From: JADLGL01 sp963732865 | Lineage (GTDB): Bacteria; Pseudomonadota; Alphaproteobacteria; Rhizobiales; Kaistiaceae | DNA length: 64,000 bases | Direction: 5' to 3' | NCBI GenBank assembly: GCA_963732865.1 | Contig: CAVTBC010000001.1 | Span: 434,001 to 498,000 of the forward strand | Shown here: positions 1 through 8,588 of the stretch, piece by piece | How positions within the stretch are numbered: position 1 is the first letter of the stretch | How the letters are laid out: every line of letters begins with the position of its first letter | Made by a program: the position numbers and the translations under genes | Notes under the pieces: model-generated | The model's database searches: none | What the model saw: the letters and a program-made list of their open reading frames with translations, nothing else | Told to the model about the DNA's origin: nothing

Positions 1-1
1 T

Positions 2-718
2 GTCGGTCTTGGTCTGCTGCGGGGCATCGATCAGGTGCGTGACCTGCTTCTCGGCAATACGCGGCGCTTTGCCGCCGGTCTGCCGGCCAACAACGCGCTG
101 CTCTGGGGCGCCCGCGGCATGGGCAAGAGCTCCCTGGTCAAGGCCGCCCATGCGACGGTGAACGCGGAAACCAGCGGTCTGAAGCTGATCGAGATCCATC
201 GCGAAGACGTCCATTCGCTGCCGCAGCTGATGGAACTGCTGCGCGGCGACACCCACCGCTTCATCTTGTTCTGCGACGACCTTTCCTTCGAATCTGCCGA
301 CACCGCGTACAAATCGCTCAAGGCGGCGCTGGAAGGCGGCATCGACGGCCGGCCCGCCAACACCTTGCTCTACGCCACGTCGAACCGCCGCCATCTGATG
401 CCGCGGGAGATGGTCGACAATGAGCGGCAGACCGCAATCACGCCGCATGAGGCGGTCGAGGAGAAGGTGTCCCTCAGCGACCGATTCGGTCTTTGGCTCG
501 GCTTTCATGCCTGCAGCCAGGACGATTATCTCGCGATGGTGCGCGGCTATGCCGACCGGCTTGGCCTTGCGACCGATGCCGAAAAGCTACGGATGGAAGC
601 GCTGGAATGGGCCGCCACAAGGGGCGCTCGCTCAGGCCGCGTGGCCTGGCAATTCATTCTCGATCTCGCCGGACGCCTCGGCGTCCGGCTGGACGGTGCG
701 GATCAGTTGGTCAAATAG
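2..718 (+). CDS. DUF815 family AAA+ ATPase (5' end outside window)
   Basis: The open frame enters from the left edge and reads through the first codons, so the true start lies upstream. An internal GTG at 35 is an unlikely start because conserved family sequence (RGIDQVRDLL) precedes or spans it. A Walker A motif (GARGMGKSS) lies about 45 residues in. A Walker B-like FILFCDDLSF and a sensor-like TLLYATSNRR follow. The C-terminus has the helical lid ending near AWQFILDLAG. This matches the DUF815 (ycf46-like) predicted ATPases usually found beside nlpD/pcm/surE in alphaproteobacteria; the substrate is unknown. The 3' end overlaps the convergent nlpD-like gene by 16 bp. Family assignment is fairly secure; function is not. 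Confidence 0.85.
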   Translation, partial: VGLGLLRGIDQVRDLLLGNTRRFAAGLPANNALLWGARGMGKSSLVKAAHATVNAETSGLKLIEIHREDVHSLPQLMELLRGDTHRFILFCDDLSFESADTAYKSLKAALEGGIDGRPANTLLYATSNRRHLMPREMVDNERQTAITPHEAVEEKVSLSDRFGLWLGFHACSQDDYLAMVRGYADRLGLATDAEKLRMEALEWAATRGARSGRVAWQFILDLAGRLGVRLDGADQLVK

Positions 719-2043
719 TCCAGCGGATTGACCGGTGTGGTGCCACGGCGAAGCTCGAAGTGGAGCTGGGCGGCCGTCACTGCACCGGTGTTGCCAGCCT
801 CGCCGATGACCTGACCGCGGGTCACAACCGCGCCGCGATCGACATTCATCACGCTGAGATGGGCATAGGCGGTGACCCAGTTATCGGCATGCTGGATCAG
901 GATCAGGTTGCCGTAGCCGGCGATGCCATTGCCCGAGTAGATGACGGTGCCGGCTTCTGAGGCGTGAACGGCCGTCCCGAGCGGGACCGAGATGTTGATG
1001 CCGTCATTGCGCTCTCCGCCCGGCTTCACACCAAAATCGGAGATGACGCGTCCTTCGGCCGGCCAACGGAAGTCGGTTCCCGTGGTCGATGCCTGGGGCG
1101 TCGGCGCCGCCGGCTGCACGTTGGCGACCTGGGCCGGAGCCGCATCGGTTGCCGTATTCGTCGGGGCGGCTGTCGTCGTGTTGGCGACCTGCGCGGGCGG
1201 TGCGGCCGGTGTTGGCGTCGGCGCGGGCGTGGCGGTCGCGGCAACCGTCGTGGTCGGGGCGGGTGTGGTGCCGCCGGCCGGGATCGTCAGCTGCTGGCCG
1301 ATGCGGACCAGATCGTTGGTGGTCAAGCCGTTCGCCGTTGCGAGGGTGCTTACTGAAACACCCGTCTGGCGCGCGATCGAGTAGAGCGTGTCGCCGGTCT
1401 GGACGACATACGTCCCGCCAGCGGCAATGGTGGTCGGCGCCGGCGTCGCGGTCGGCGCGGCAGCGGTCGGCGTGGTGGCCGTCGGTGTCGTGCCGGCGGC
1501 GGTCATCACACCGAGCGGCGCGGGCGGCGCGCCGAGGGCGGCCGTGGTGCCCGGATTCGGGATGACGATGTGCTGGCCGATGGTGAGCGTCGAGGTCTGC
1601 GTCAGACCGTTAGCGCCGGCAATTGCGGCGACGGAAACGCCGTAATTGCGGGAGAGGCTGTACAGCGTCTCGCCGGAGGTGACGACATGCACGGTGCTCT
1701 CGGCGGCCGGAACGGTCGTCACCGCGGCAACCGTGGTGGTCGGATAGGTTGCCGTGGCCGACGGCGTGTAGGTGGCCGTTGCGGGCGGCAGCGCGCCGGT
1801 GGCGATCTGGTCGCCTGTCGCTGTGGTGCCGTTCGCCTGGCCGCCCCGAATCGGATTGGTGCCGATAAGTGCCGGAGGCATGGGCTGCTCATAGGCGCCC
1901 GTCGTGGCGCCGCCGGTTGCTCCGGTGACCGACTGATCGAAGCGGGAACTGGCACAACCGGTGACAAGGGCTGCCAGGACCGCCACCGCGGCGACCGGGT
2001 AAGCAGAACGAAGCCAGGAAGAAACGGTGGCGGAACTGAGCAT
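703..2043 (-). CDS. NlpD/EnvC-like lipoprotein: two LysM domains plus degenerate LytM (M23) domain
   Basis: The start is placed at the ATG at 2043, which gives a lipoprotein signal (hydrophobic stretch ending LVTGCAS). A longer upstream frame would overlap the pcm 3' end. Two LysM domains (about residues 118-165 and 210-260) are separated by long Ala/Thr/Pro-rich linkers, followed by a C-terminal M23 fold. Zinc-ligand positions are lost. The usual HxGxD is NDGIN, and the usual HxH reads QLH, as in E. coli NlpD. Established knowledge: degenerate LytM proteins activate cell-wall amidases at the septum rather than cut peptidoglycan themselves. It lies in the surE-pcm-nlpD order known from many proteobacteria. 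Likely an outer-membrane or periplasmic lipoprotein. Any hydrolase annotation should be treated with caution. Confidence 0.88.
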   Translation of the reverse strand: MLSSATVSSWLRSAYPVAAVAVLAALVTGCASSRFDQSVTGATGGATTGAYEQPMPPALIGTNPIRGGQANGTTATGDQIATGALPPATATYTPSATATYPTTTVAAVTTVPAAESTVHVVTSGETLYSLSRNYGVSVAAIAGANGLTQTSTLTIGQHIVIPNPGTTAALGAPPAPLGVMTAAGTTPTATTPTAAAPTATPAPTTIAAGGTYVVQTGDTLYSIARQTGVSVSTLATANGLTTNDLVRIGQQLTIPAGGTTPAPTTTVAATATPAPTPTPAAPPAQVANTTTAAPTNTATDAAPAQVANVQPAAPTPQASTTGTDFRWPAEGRVISDFGVKPGGERNDGINISVPLGTAVHASEAGTVIYSGNGIAGYGNLILIQHADNWVTAYAHLSVMNVDRGAVVTRGQVIGEAGNTGAVTAAQLHFELRRGTTPVNPLDYLTN

Positions 2044-2107
2044 TCGGCAACTCGCGTCATACGCACTCAACTGCCGCTGAAAATGATACGGTAACGTTGA
2101 GAAAGGC

Positions 2108-2791
2108 TTAAAGGCGCTCAGCTTTGCCTGGAATAAGTGGAACGAAGCGGACCTCGCCGAGGGTCGTTTCCTCAAGCTTCCTGCCGCTCTTCTGGTATCG
2201 TTTGAGCTTCTGAACATTATCTGCCGGCCCGACCGGCGCGACGAGAACGCCGCCCGGCTTCAACTGACCGAAGAGTGCTTCGGGCACTGCTTCGGTGGCG
2301 GCGGTGACAACAATGCGGTCAAATGTGGCATTTGCGGGCCAGCCGAGCGCCCCATCGCCAACAATGGTGGTGATGTTGCCGATGCGCAGCGTCCGGAAGC
2401 GAAGCTCGGCCAGTTCCACCAGCGTGCGGAAGCGGTCGATCGTGTAAACATGCCGGGCGAGATGCGACAGCACCGCGGCCTGATAACCGCTGCCGGTACC
2501 GATCTCGAGCACCTGATGCTCAGGGGCGCAATCGAGCGCCACAATCATCCGCGCCACCAACTCCGGCGCGCTTACCGTCTGGCCGCATTCGATCGGCAAT
2601 GCCCGTTCCAGATAGGCGCTGTCGCGCGCCTCATGCGGCACGAACATGCGCCGCGGTACCGCTTCGAAAGCGGAGAGAACACGCCGGTCGGTGATGCCGC
2701 GTTGGCGCAGCTTGAGCAGGAAGCCGGCAACCGCAATACGGTCGCGCTCGAGCTCGGCGGCGCCGATATCCGCTTCGCCGGGTCTCGTCAT
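2108..2791 (-). CDS. pcm: Protein-L-isoaspartate O-methyltransferase
   Basis: A 227-residue SAM-dependent methyltransferase that initiates repair of L-isoaspartyl residues in damaged proteins. Visible signatures are the substrate-side motif IECGQTVSAPELVARM, motif I EIGTGSGYQAAVL, and the late GGVLVAPVG strand. Length fits the family. The start overlaps the surE stop by 4 bp (ATGA type), so the two are translationally coupled. A second, more diverged Pcm-like protein is encoded at 45882-46553. Of the two, this one has the classical surE-linked context and is the better candidate for the true repair enzyme. Confidence 0.94.
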   Translation of the reverse strand: MTRPGEADIGAAELERDRIAVAGFLLKLRQRGITDRRVLSAFEAVPRRMFVPHEARDSAYLERALPIECGQTVSAPELVARMIVALDCAPEHQVLEIGTGSGYQAAVLSHLARHVYTIDRFRTLVELAELRFRTLRIGNITTIVGDGALGWPANATFDRIVVTAATEAVPEALFGQLKPGGVLVAPVGPADNVQKLKRYQKSGRKLEETTLGEVRFVPLIPGKAERL

Positions 2792-3579
2792 CCCGCCCTG
2801 GCCGAAGCCGGGCTCGCCGCTGTCTCGAAATGGTTGGCGAGGCGCTGCGCCAAGGTATGGTCAGTGAGATCAAGCCGGAGCGGCGTGACGGAGACGGCTC
2901 CCGCATCGATCGCGAACAGGTCGGTGCCGGGCACGCGCTCGCTCTGCTGCCGGCGATAGCCGAGCCAGTAATATTTCATGCCGCGCGGATCGGTCCGCTC
3001 TTCGGTGAAGAGGCTGTGCAGCAGGCGGCCCTGATTGGTGCCCTCAATGCCACGCACCTGGTCGGCGGGAAGATCGGGGAAGTTGACGTTGAAGAGGACA
3101 TTCTCGGCGAAGCCGAAGGCGAGCAAATGCTCGATCACCTTGGGCGCCCAGGCCTCGGCGGTGTCCCATTGCGGCTCGTCATTCTCGCCCTCGGGGTCGA
3201 AGGCGAGACTGAAGGCGATCGAGGGGACGCCGATCAGCGTCCCCTCGATGGCGCCCGCGACGGTGCCGGAATAGGTGACGTCGTCGGCTGTGTTCTGCCC
3301 AGCATTGACGCCCGACAGGACGAGATCGGGCTTATCGCCGATGATCCGGCGCATCGCCATGATGATGCAGTCGCTCGGCGTACCGCGCAGGGCAAAGCGC
3401 TGCGCGCCGAGATCGCGCAGGCGCAGCGGATCGTTGAGCGTCAACGAATGCGACAAGCCGCTCTGATCGGTCTCCGGCGCGACCACCCAGACATCGTCGC
3501 TTATGGCGCGCGCCACGCGCTCCAGGACCGCGAGGCCCGGAGCGTTGATGCCATCGTCATTGGTGATGAGGATTCGCAT
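2788..3579 (-). CDS. surE: 5'/3'-nucleotidase SurE
   Basis: A 263-residue metal-dependent phosphatase acting on nucleoside 5'- and 3'-monophosphates. The N-terminus MRILITNDDGINAPG carries the metal-binding Asp pair. SGVNAGQNTADDVTYSGTVAGA is the hallmark second motif (the Asn/Gly-rich segment around residue 93). The family is cytoplasmic and stress-linked. It is followed by pcm with a 4-bp overlap and preceded by serS across 47 bp, consistent with one minus-strand operon serS-surE-pcm-nlpD. No unusual residues were noted. Confidence 0.95.
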   Translation of the reverse strand: MRILITNDDGINAPGLAVLERVARAISDDVWVVAPETDQSGLSHSLTLNDPLRLRDLGAQRFALRGTPSDCIIMAMRRIIGDKPDLVLSGVNAGQNTADDVTYSGTVAGAIEGTLIGVPSIAFSLAFDPEGENDEPQWDTAEAWAPKVIEHLLAFGFAENVLFNVNFPDLPADQVRGIEGTNQGRLLHSLFTEERTDPRGMKYYWLGYRRQQSERVPGTDLFAIDAGAVSVTPLRLDLTDHTLAQRLANHFETAASPASARAG

Positions 3580-3626
3580 GGCGTCCGTTCAATGTAGGGG
3601 CATCGCGGCGAATGGCAATTCGCCCG

Positions 3627-5087
3627 TCACGGCCCGATCCGTTCGATGGCGGCCATATAGGGGGCCAATGCCGACGGAACGGTGACCGAACCGTCAGCGT
3701 TCTGATACGTCTCCAAGACGGCGATCAGCGCCCGGCCGACGGCGACGCCCGAGCCGTTGAGCGTATGCAGATGGCGGATTTTGCCGCTGCCATCACGATA
3801 GCGGGCGTCCATCCGCCGGGCTTGGAAATCACCGCAGCGCGAAACGGAGGAAATCTCCCGGTAGCGCCCCTGCCCCGGCAGCCAAACCTCGATGTCCCAG
3901 GTCTTCTCGGCCGAAAAGCCCATATCGCCGGTCGACAGCGTCATGACGCGGTAGTGGAGGTCGAGACGCTTCAGCACCTCCTCGGCGCAGGCGAGCATGC
4001 GCTCGTGCTCTTCCGTCGATTTCTCCGGCGTCGTGATCGAGACGAGCTCGACCTTATCGAACTGGTGCTGGCGCATCATGCCGCGCGTGTCCTGGCCGGC
4101 GGCGCCGGCCTCAGAGCGGAAGCACGGCGTCAGCGCCGTGAAGCGCAGCGGCAGCGCTTCTTCGCTTTGGATTGATTCGCGGACAAGGTTGGTGAGCGGC
4201 ACTTCGGCGGTGGGGATGAGACCCCTCGACATCTCCACAATCGGAATTACGCCGGCGATCCGGTCCTTGCCGACATGTGGATTCTCAAGCCTCACCTTGT
4301 TCCGGAATACCTCGGTGAGGTACTCGGCCCGAGGACCCTTGAAGATCGGCGTCAGGCGTCCGGGTTCAGGGCCGATGCGGAACTCGGCCTCATCGGGGCC
4401 GATCTCTTCCTCGGCCCTGGCGTAGAACAGATCGGCTGCGAATTTCGGCAGTTGCCCCGTTCCGAACAGCGCCTCGTCGCGCACCAATAGCGGCGGCTGG
4501 ACTTCGGTGTAGCCATGCTCGCCGGTGTGGAGGTCGAGCATGAACTGGCCGAGCGCGCGCTCAAGCCGGGCCATGTGGCCCTTGAGCACCACAAAACGCG
4601 TGCCTGACAGCTTGGCGGCCGTCGCGAAATCCATCGAGCCTATCGCCTCGCCGATCTCGAAATGCTCCTTCGGCTCGAAATCGGAGAACGCGCGCGGCGC
4701 GCCGACCTTCTTCAGCTCGATATTGGCGGTCTCATCCGGCCCGACCGGGACGTCATCGGCCGGCACGTTCGGGATGATGGCGAGCGCGTCGCGCAGGTCC
4801 TTGTCGAGCTTGCGCTCAACTTCCTCGCTCGCCTGAAGCACGGCCTTCAGTTTGGCGACCTCGTCGATCAGCGCCTGCGCCCGCGCCTCGTCCTTCGCGG
4901 CCTTAGCCTTGCCGATCTCCTTCGAGGCGGCGTTCCGCTGTTCCTGCGCTTCCTGCAGCCGGGCGATATGGGCGCGCCGATCCTCGTCGAGCTTGATCAG
5001 CCCCGCCGCCGCAGGCGCGGCGCGGCGGTTGGCCAATGCCCGGTCGAGGGCGTCGGGGTTTTCCCGAATCCATTTGATGTCGAGCAT
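3627..5087 (-). CDS. serS: Seryl-tRNA synthetase, with a roughly 50-residue insertion
   Basis: Charges tRNA-Ser with serine (class II aaRS). The N-terminus (MLDIKWIRENPDALDRAL) begins the tRNA-binding coiled coil, about residues 30-100. The catalytic core shows GTGQLPKF, the serine-binding TAEVPLTN loop, motif 2 (FRSEAGAAGQDTRGMMRQHQF) and motif 3 (NGSGVAVGR). The protein is 486 residues, against about 425-430 for typical bacterial SerRS. The excess lies between LPKFAADLF and LIPTAEVPLTN, where about 68 residues replace the 15 seen in E. coli. The frame is intact across it, so this is an in-frame insertion rather than a break. See findings. Confidence 0.93.
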   Translation of the reverse strand: MLDIKWIRENPDALDRALANRRAAPAAAGLIKLDEDRRAHIARLQEAQEQRNAASKEIGKAKAAKDEARAQALIDEVAKLKAVLQASEEVERKLDKDLRDALAIIPNVPADDVPVGPDETANIELKKVGAPRAFSDFEPKEHFEIGEAIGSMDFATAAKLSGTRFVVLKGHMARLERALGQFMLDLHTGEHGYTEVQPPLLVRDEALFGTGQLPKFAADLFYARAEEEIGPDEAEFRIGPEPGRLTPIFKGPRAEYLTEVFRNKVRLENPHVGKDRIAGVIPIVEMSRGLIPTAEVPLTNLVRESIQSEEALPLRFTALTPCFRSEAGAAGQDTRGMMRQHQFDKVELVSITTPEKSTEEHERMLACAEEVLKRLDLHYRVMTLSTGDMGFSAEKTWDIEVWLPGQGRYREISSVSRCGDFQARRMDARYRDGSGKIRHLHTLNGSGVAVGRALIAVLETYQNADGSVTVPSALAPYMAAIERIGP

Positions 5088-5155
5088 TTAAGCGAATCCG
5101 AGGGGTTCGTTTCGCGCGCCTTATACGCAAAGCGCGCCGCTACGTCAGCCCGAAG

Positions 5156-6001
5156 CTAGGCCTGCGCCCCTTCGGCCGCTTCCTTGGCGGCCTGAGCCTC
5201 GGCACGGCGGCGCTCGACGATGCGCACAGCCCAGATCGAGGCCTCGTAGAGGAAGATCGTCGGAACAGCGAGGCCGATCTGGCTCGGAATGTCAGGCGGC
5301 GTCAGGACGGCCGCGGCCGCGAAGGCCGCGACGATGGCGTAGCGCCGCTTCGAGCGCAGCCATTTGGCGCTCACCAGCCCAGCCCGCGCCAACAGCACCA
5401 GCACCACCGGCAGCTGGAAGCAGAGGCCGAAGGCGAAGATCAGGATCATGATCAGGCCGAGATATTCGCTGACCCGCGGCAGGAGCTGGATCGTGGCCTC
5501 GCCTCCGACGCCGGTCTGCTGCATGCCGAGGAAATAGTTGAGGGCCAGCGGCATGATGGCGAAGAAGACCACCATCGCGCCGACCAGGAACAGGATGGGC
5601 GTCGCGATCAGGAACGGCCGGAAAGCCTTGCGTTCGTTCTTGTAGAGCCCCGGCGCGGCGAATTTGTAGACCTGGGTGGCGATGATCGGGAAGGCCAGGA
5701 AGAGCGCGCCGAAGAAGGCGAGCTTGATCCGCGTGATGAGATATTCCTGCGGCGCCGTGTAGATCAGATGGATGTCGCTGTTCGACCCGCTCGCCCATTG
5801 GAACGGGATCAAGAGGATGTTGAAGATCTTGTCGGAGACGGCGAAGCAGGCAACGAAGGCGATGAGAAAGAAGAACACCGACTTCATCAGCCGGCTGCGC
5901 AATTCGACCAGATGCGAAAGCAGCGGGGCGCGGCTCGAATTCGACCCCTCGTCCTCGGGCTCCGTCTTCGGCGCCTCGGCTCCGGAGCTGGCCTCGCTCA
6001 T
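5156..6001 (-). CDS. tatC: Sec-independent protein translocase subunit TatC
   Basis: A 281-residue polytopic inner-membrane protein, the receptor core for twin-arginine signal peptides. An N-terminal cytoplasmic stretch carries the conserved LLSHLVELRSRL segment, followed by six predicted membrane spans and a charged Ala/Glu-rich tail. The TatC signature around AAPGLYKNERKAF is visible. Its start overlaps the tatB stop by 4 bp. It is the last gene of tatA-tatB-tatC, which here precedes serS. The tat-serS linkage is common in Hyphomicrobiales. Confidence 0.96.
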   Translation of the reverse strand: MSEASSGAEAPKTEPEDEGSNSSRAPLLSHLVELRSRLMKSVFFFLIAFVACFAVSDKIFNILLIPFQWASGSNSDIHLIYTAPQEYLITRIKLAFFGALFLAFPIIATQVYKFAAPGLYKNERKAFRPFLIATPILFLVGAMVVFFAIMPLALNYFLGMQQTGVGGEATIQLLPRVSEYLGLIMILIFAFGLCFQLPVVLVLLARAGLVSAKWLRSKRRYAIVAAFAAAAVLTPPDIPSQIGLAVPTIFLYEASIWAVRIVERRRAEAQAAKEAAEGAQA

Positions 6002-6393
6002 GACTTGGCCGTGGCCGGCGCCGGTTCGGCAGCGGGAAGCGCCTCGGCAGCCGGTGCCGGATCGGGCGTCTCTGGCGCGGGCAACGGCGTCATCACGGGG
6101 CCTTCCGGCGACGGTGCGGTCTGCACGCTGACCCGCCGCTGATATGGGGCAAGGCCGCGATTGAGATCTGCTTTGGTGTCGCGATTGAGGTCAGTGACCT
6201 GCTTGCGCAGTTGGTCGAGTTCGTCGTCGCGGACTGCGTCCTCGACCTGGCGCTGGAAGTCATTGGCCATCCGGCGGACCTTGCCGACGGCGCGGCCGAA
6301 GGTCCGCATCAGGCCCGGCAAATCCTTGGGCGGCACCACAAGCACCGCGATGGCTCCGACCACGAGAATCTCTGTCCAACCTAGGCCGAACAT
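5998..6393 (-). CDS. tatB: Sec-independent protein translocase subunit TatB
   Basis: A 131-residue single-span protein. The N-terminal segment MFGLGWTEILVVGAIAVLVV is the TatA/B membrane anchor, followed by the amphipathic helix containing LPGLMRTFGRAVGKVRRMA and a Pro/Ala-rich tail with low conservation. With TatC it forms the signal-peptide binding complex. It lies between tatA (42 bp upstream) and tatC (4-bp overlap). The E at residue 8 distinguishes it from TatA. Confidence 0.94.
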   Translation of the reverse strand: MFGLGWTEILVVGAIAVLVVPPKDLPGLMRTFGRAVGKVRRMANDFQRQVEDAVRDDELDQLRKQVTDLNRDTKADLNRGLAPYQRRVSVQTAPSPEGPVMTPLPAPETPDPAPAAEALPAAEPAPATAKS

Positions 6394-6435
6394 CGCTACC
6401 CGCTCCTGGCCGCTTCAAATGACGTTGGCGCCGCC

Positions 6436-6657
6436 TTAGCGGGCGTTGGTACGTTCGTCCGTGCTGCGGACGTTGACCGGCTCGGCAGTTGCGTGCTCGA
6501 TCGGGCGTGCCGGCTGGTCGTCCTCGGCAAGGCCCTTCTTGAAGCTCTTCATGCCCTTGGCGATGTCACCCATCAGGGTGGACACGCGTCCGCTGCCGAA
6601 CAGCAGCAGGACAACCGCCAGAACGATGACCCACGGCCAAATGCTACCAAATCCCAT
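6436..6657 (-). CDS. tatA: Sec-independent protein translocase subunit TatA
   Basis: A 73-residue pore-forming Tat subunit. It has a short N-terminal membrane span (WPWVIVLAVVLLLFGSGR) with the FG hinge, then an amphipathic helix (GDIAKGMKSFKKGLAED) and a short polar tail. First gene of tatABC. The 86-bp gap upstream to the orphan ABC ATPase probably holds the tat promoter, although I did not find a convincing consensus there. Confidence 0.94.
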   Translation of the reverse strand: MGFGSIWPWVIVLAVVLLLFGSGRVSTLMGDIAKGMKSFKKGLAEDDQPARPIEHATAEPVNVRSTDERTNAR

Positions 6658-6743
6658 GTCGTCCTCCGAAATCCGTCGCGCAGCGCGGGGAGTCGTCGCC
6701 GCACGGGTTCGCAGAATTGCTTACTATTGATGTAGGACTAATC

Positions 6744-7859
6744 CTAAGTCTTGGCAAATATCAGGACATCGGCGGGATTTACCCTCAGTCCGACCTCCGA
6801 CCCGACCGGCGCCGCCGTCCCGTTCCCGCGCATTCTGGCCGTAATCGGCGCTTCCAGCCCCTCGACCATGACCTCGAGGAGATCGACCTCACCGAGGAAG
6901 TGGCGCTCCATGATCCGGCCGGTGACGCTGCCCTCGCCTTCGCCCAGTTCGATCCCTTGCGGACGGATCGCGGCAACGGCCTCCGCCCCTTCGGCAAAGC
7001 CAGCGGCGGCGAAACGCCCGAGCGGCGTGACGACAGAACCGGATTCAACTCTGCCTTCCACCTCATTGACATTGCTGAAGAATCTAGCAGCAGGCAGATC
7101 GATCGGACGGCGGTAGAGTTCTTCCGGCGGCCCATTCTGGACGATGCGGCCGTCGCGCATCAGGGCGATCCTGTCCGACAGTTCCATCGCCTCTTCCGGG
7201 TCGTGCGTCACAAGGATCGTCGTCACCCGCGTTTCACGGAGAATTGTCAGCGTCTCCTCGCGGATGCTCTCTCGGAGGCGCCGGTCGAGGCCGGAGAAAG
7301 GCTCGTCCATCAGCAGAACGGCCGGACGCGGCGCGATCGCCCGCGCCAGCGCCACCCGCTGCTGTTCGCCGCCGGAGAGGATGTGCGGGTAGTCCTTGGC
7401 GTAGCGGTCGAGACCGACACGCTCGAGGACACGCAGCGCTTCCTTCTCGGCGTCGGGACGCGACAAGGCGCGCAGGCCGAACATGACATTGGCGAGGATC
7501 GTCATCTGCGGAAACAGGGCGTAGTCCTGGAACATCAGACCCACGCCGCGCTTTTCGGGCGGGCGGAACACGTTCGGCCCCGCGACCTCGCGGTCGTTGA
7601 GGAGGACACGGCCGCCGGTCGGTCGCTCAAGCCCCGCCGCGATCCGTAGAAGCGTCGTCTTGCCACAGCCCGATTCGCCGAGGAGGCAGACGATCTCGCC
7701 CGGTTCGACCGTGAGGTCGACGCCTTTGATCGCGGGCACGCCGTCGAAGGAATGGTGGATCGCCTCTAGCGATACGCGCGCGGCGATGCTGGCGCCAGTG
7801 CGGTTCCGCCGCCGCCAAGGGCGCGGCAATGCTGATGCGGACGGTGCGCTGACGCTCAA
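6744..7859 (-). CDS. Orphan ABC transporter ATP-binding protein with C-terminal TOBE region (FbpC/PotA-like)
   Basis: A 371-residue importer-type ATPase. Walker A is GESGCGKTT, the signature is LSGGEQQRVALARA, Walker B is AVLLMDEPFSGLD, and the switch His is in LVTHDPEEA. A C-terminal extension of about 110 residues fits a TOBE-type domain, as in iron(III), sulfate, spermidine or molybdate importers. No permease or binding-protein gene is adjacent, so the substrate cannot be assigned. The only in-frame start before the ATPase core appears to be the TTG at 7859 (or another TTG ten codons later), with a weak ribosome site. It sits 33 bp downstream of scpB, an unusual place for a transporter gene. 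Confidence 0.85.
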   Translation of the reverse strand: MSVSAPSASALPRPWRRRNRTGASIAARVSLEAIHHSFDGVPAIKGVDLTVEPGEIVCLLGESGCGKTTLLRIAAGLERPTGGRVLLNDREVAGPNVFRPPEKRGVGLMFQDYALFPQMTILANVMFGLRALSRPDAEKEALRVLERVGLDRYAKDYPHILSGGEQQRVALARAIAPRPAVLLMDEPFSGLDRRLRESIREETLTILRETRVTTILVTHDPEEAMELSDRIALMRDGRIVQNGPPEELYRRPIDLPAARFFSNVNEVEGRVESGSVVTPLGRFAAAGFAEGAEAVAAIRPQGIELGEGEGSVTGRIMERHFLGEVDLLEVMVEGLEAPITARMRGNGTAAPVGSEVGLRVNPADVLIFAKT

Positions 7860-7892
7860 CTGGAACGACCGGTGCTGCGGCCGCGCTGCGGC

Positions 7893-8588
7893 CTAGTCCT
7901 CGGCTTCCGCCTCAGGGTCGTTGTCCAGATAGGTGCGGTCGAGCGCTTCTTCATCGGCCTCGTCGTCGGAAAGGTCGGAGAGTTCCTCCCCTACTGGCAT
8001 GGCGACGGCGCTTTTCTCAAGCAGACCCGCAGCGGCGAGTTCTTCGACGCCCGGCAGGTCCGTGACCCGATCGAGACTGAAATGCTGCAGGAAGGCGTCG
8101 CTGGTGCCGTAAGTGACCGGACGGCCGGGCACATCGCGGCGGCCGGAGATGCGCACCCAGCCGATTTCGATCAGCAGATCGAGTGTACCCCTGCTGGTGG
8201 TGACGCCCCGGATTTCCTCGATTTCGCTGCGCGTGACCGGCTGATGGTAGGCGATGATCGCCAGCATCTCCAATGCGGGGCGCGACAGCCGGCGCTGCTC
8301 GATCACTTCGCGCGCCATCAGATGGGCAAGGTCCGGCGCGGTGCGGAAGGCCCAGCCCTTGGCGATGCGGGCAAGGTTCACGCCACGCTCCGCGTAGGTG
8401 CGCTGCAATTCGTCCAGCAGAACGGCAAGGTCCGCCTCGGATGGCAACCGACGCCGCAATTCGTCCTCCGGCACCGGCTCGGCCGAGGCGAAGAGGATCG
8501 CTTCCAGGGCGCGGATGTGCTCGGGCTCGATCGCGGGCACTTCGGCCTCAGGCTCGGGAAACAGCCGGACTACGCTTTGGTCAGCCAT
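7893..8588 (-). CDS. scpB: Segregation and condensation protein B
   Basis: A 231-residue winged-helix kleisin-interacting subunit of the SMC-ScpAB condensin. Characteristic stretches are ALEAILFASAEPV near the N-terminus, ALEMLAIIAYHQPVTRSEIEEIRG in the second winged helix, and YGTSDAFLQHF. The C-terminus is a very acidic tail (residues 200-231). It overlaps scpA by 8 bp, as expected for a coupled pair. Confidence 0.95.
   Translation of the reverse strand: MADQSVVRLFPEPEAEVPAIEPEHIRALEAILFASAEPVPEDELRRRLPSEADLAVLLDELQRTYAERGVNLARIAKGWAFRTAPDLAHLMAREVIEQRRLSRPALEMLAIIAYHQPVTRSEIEEIRGVTTSRGTLDLLIEIGWVRISGRRDVPGRPVTYGTSDAFLQHFSLDRVTDLPGVEELAAAGLLEKSAVAMPVGEELSDLSDDEADEEALDRTYLDNDPEAEAED

Noticed and set aside
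1060..1860. Tandem-repeat or CRISPR-like periodicity
   Set aside because: The periodic GC-rich text is explained by Ala/Thr/Pro-rich linkers of the LysM protein. The spacing is irregular and codon-based.
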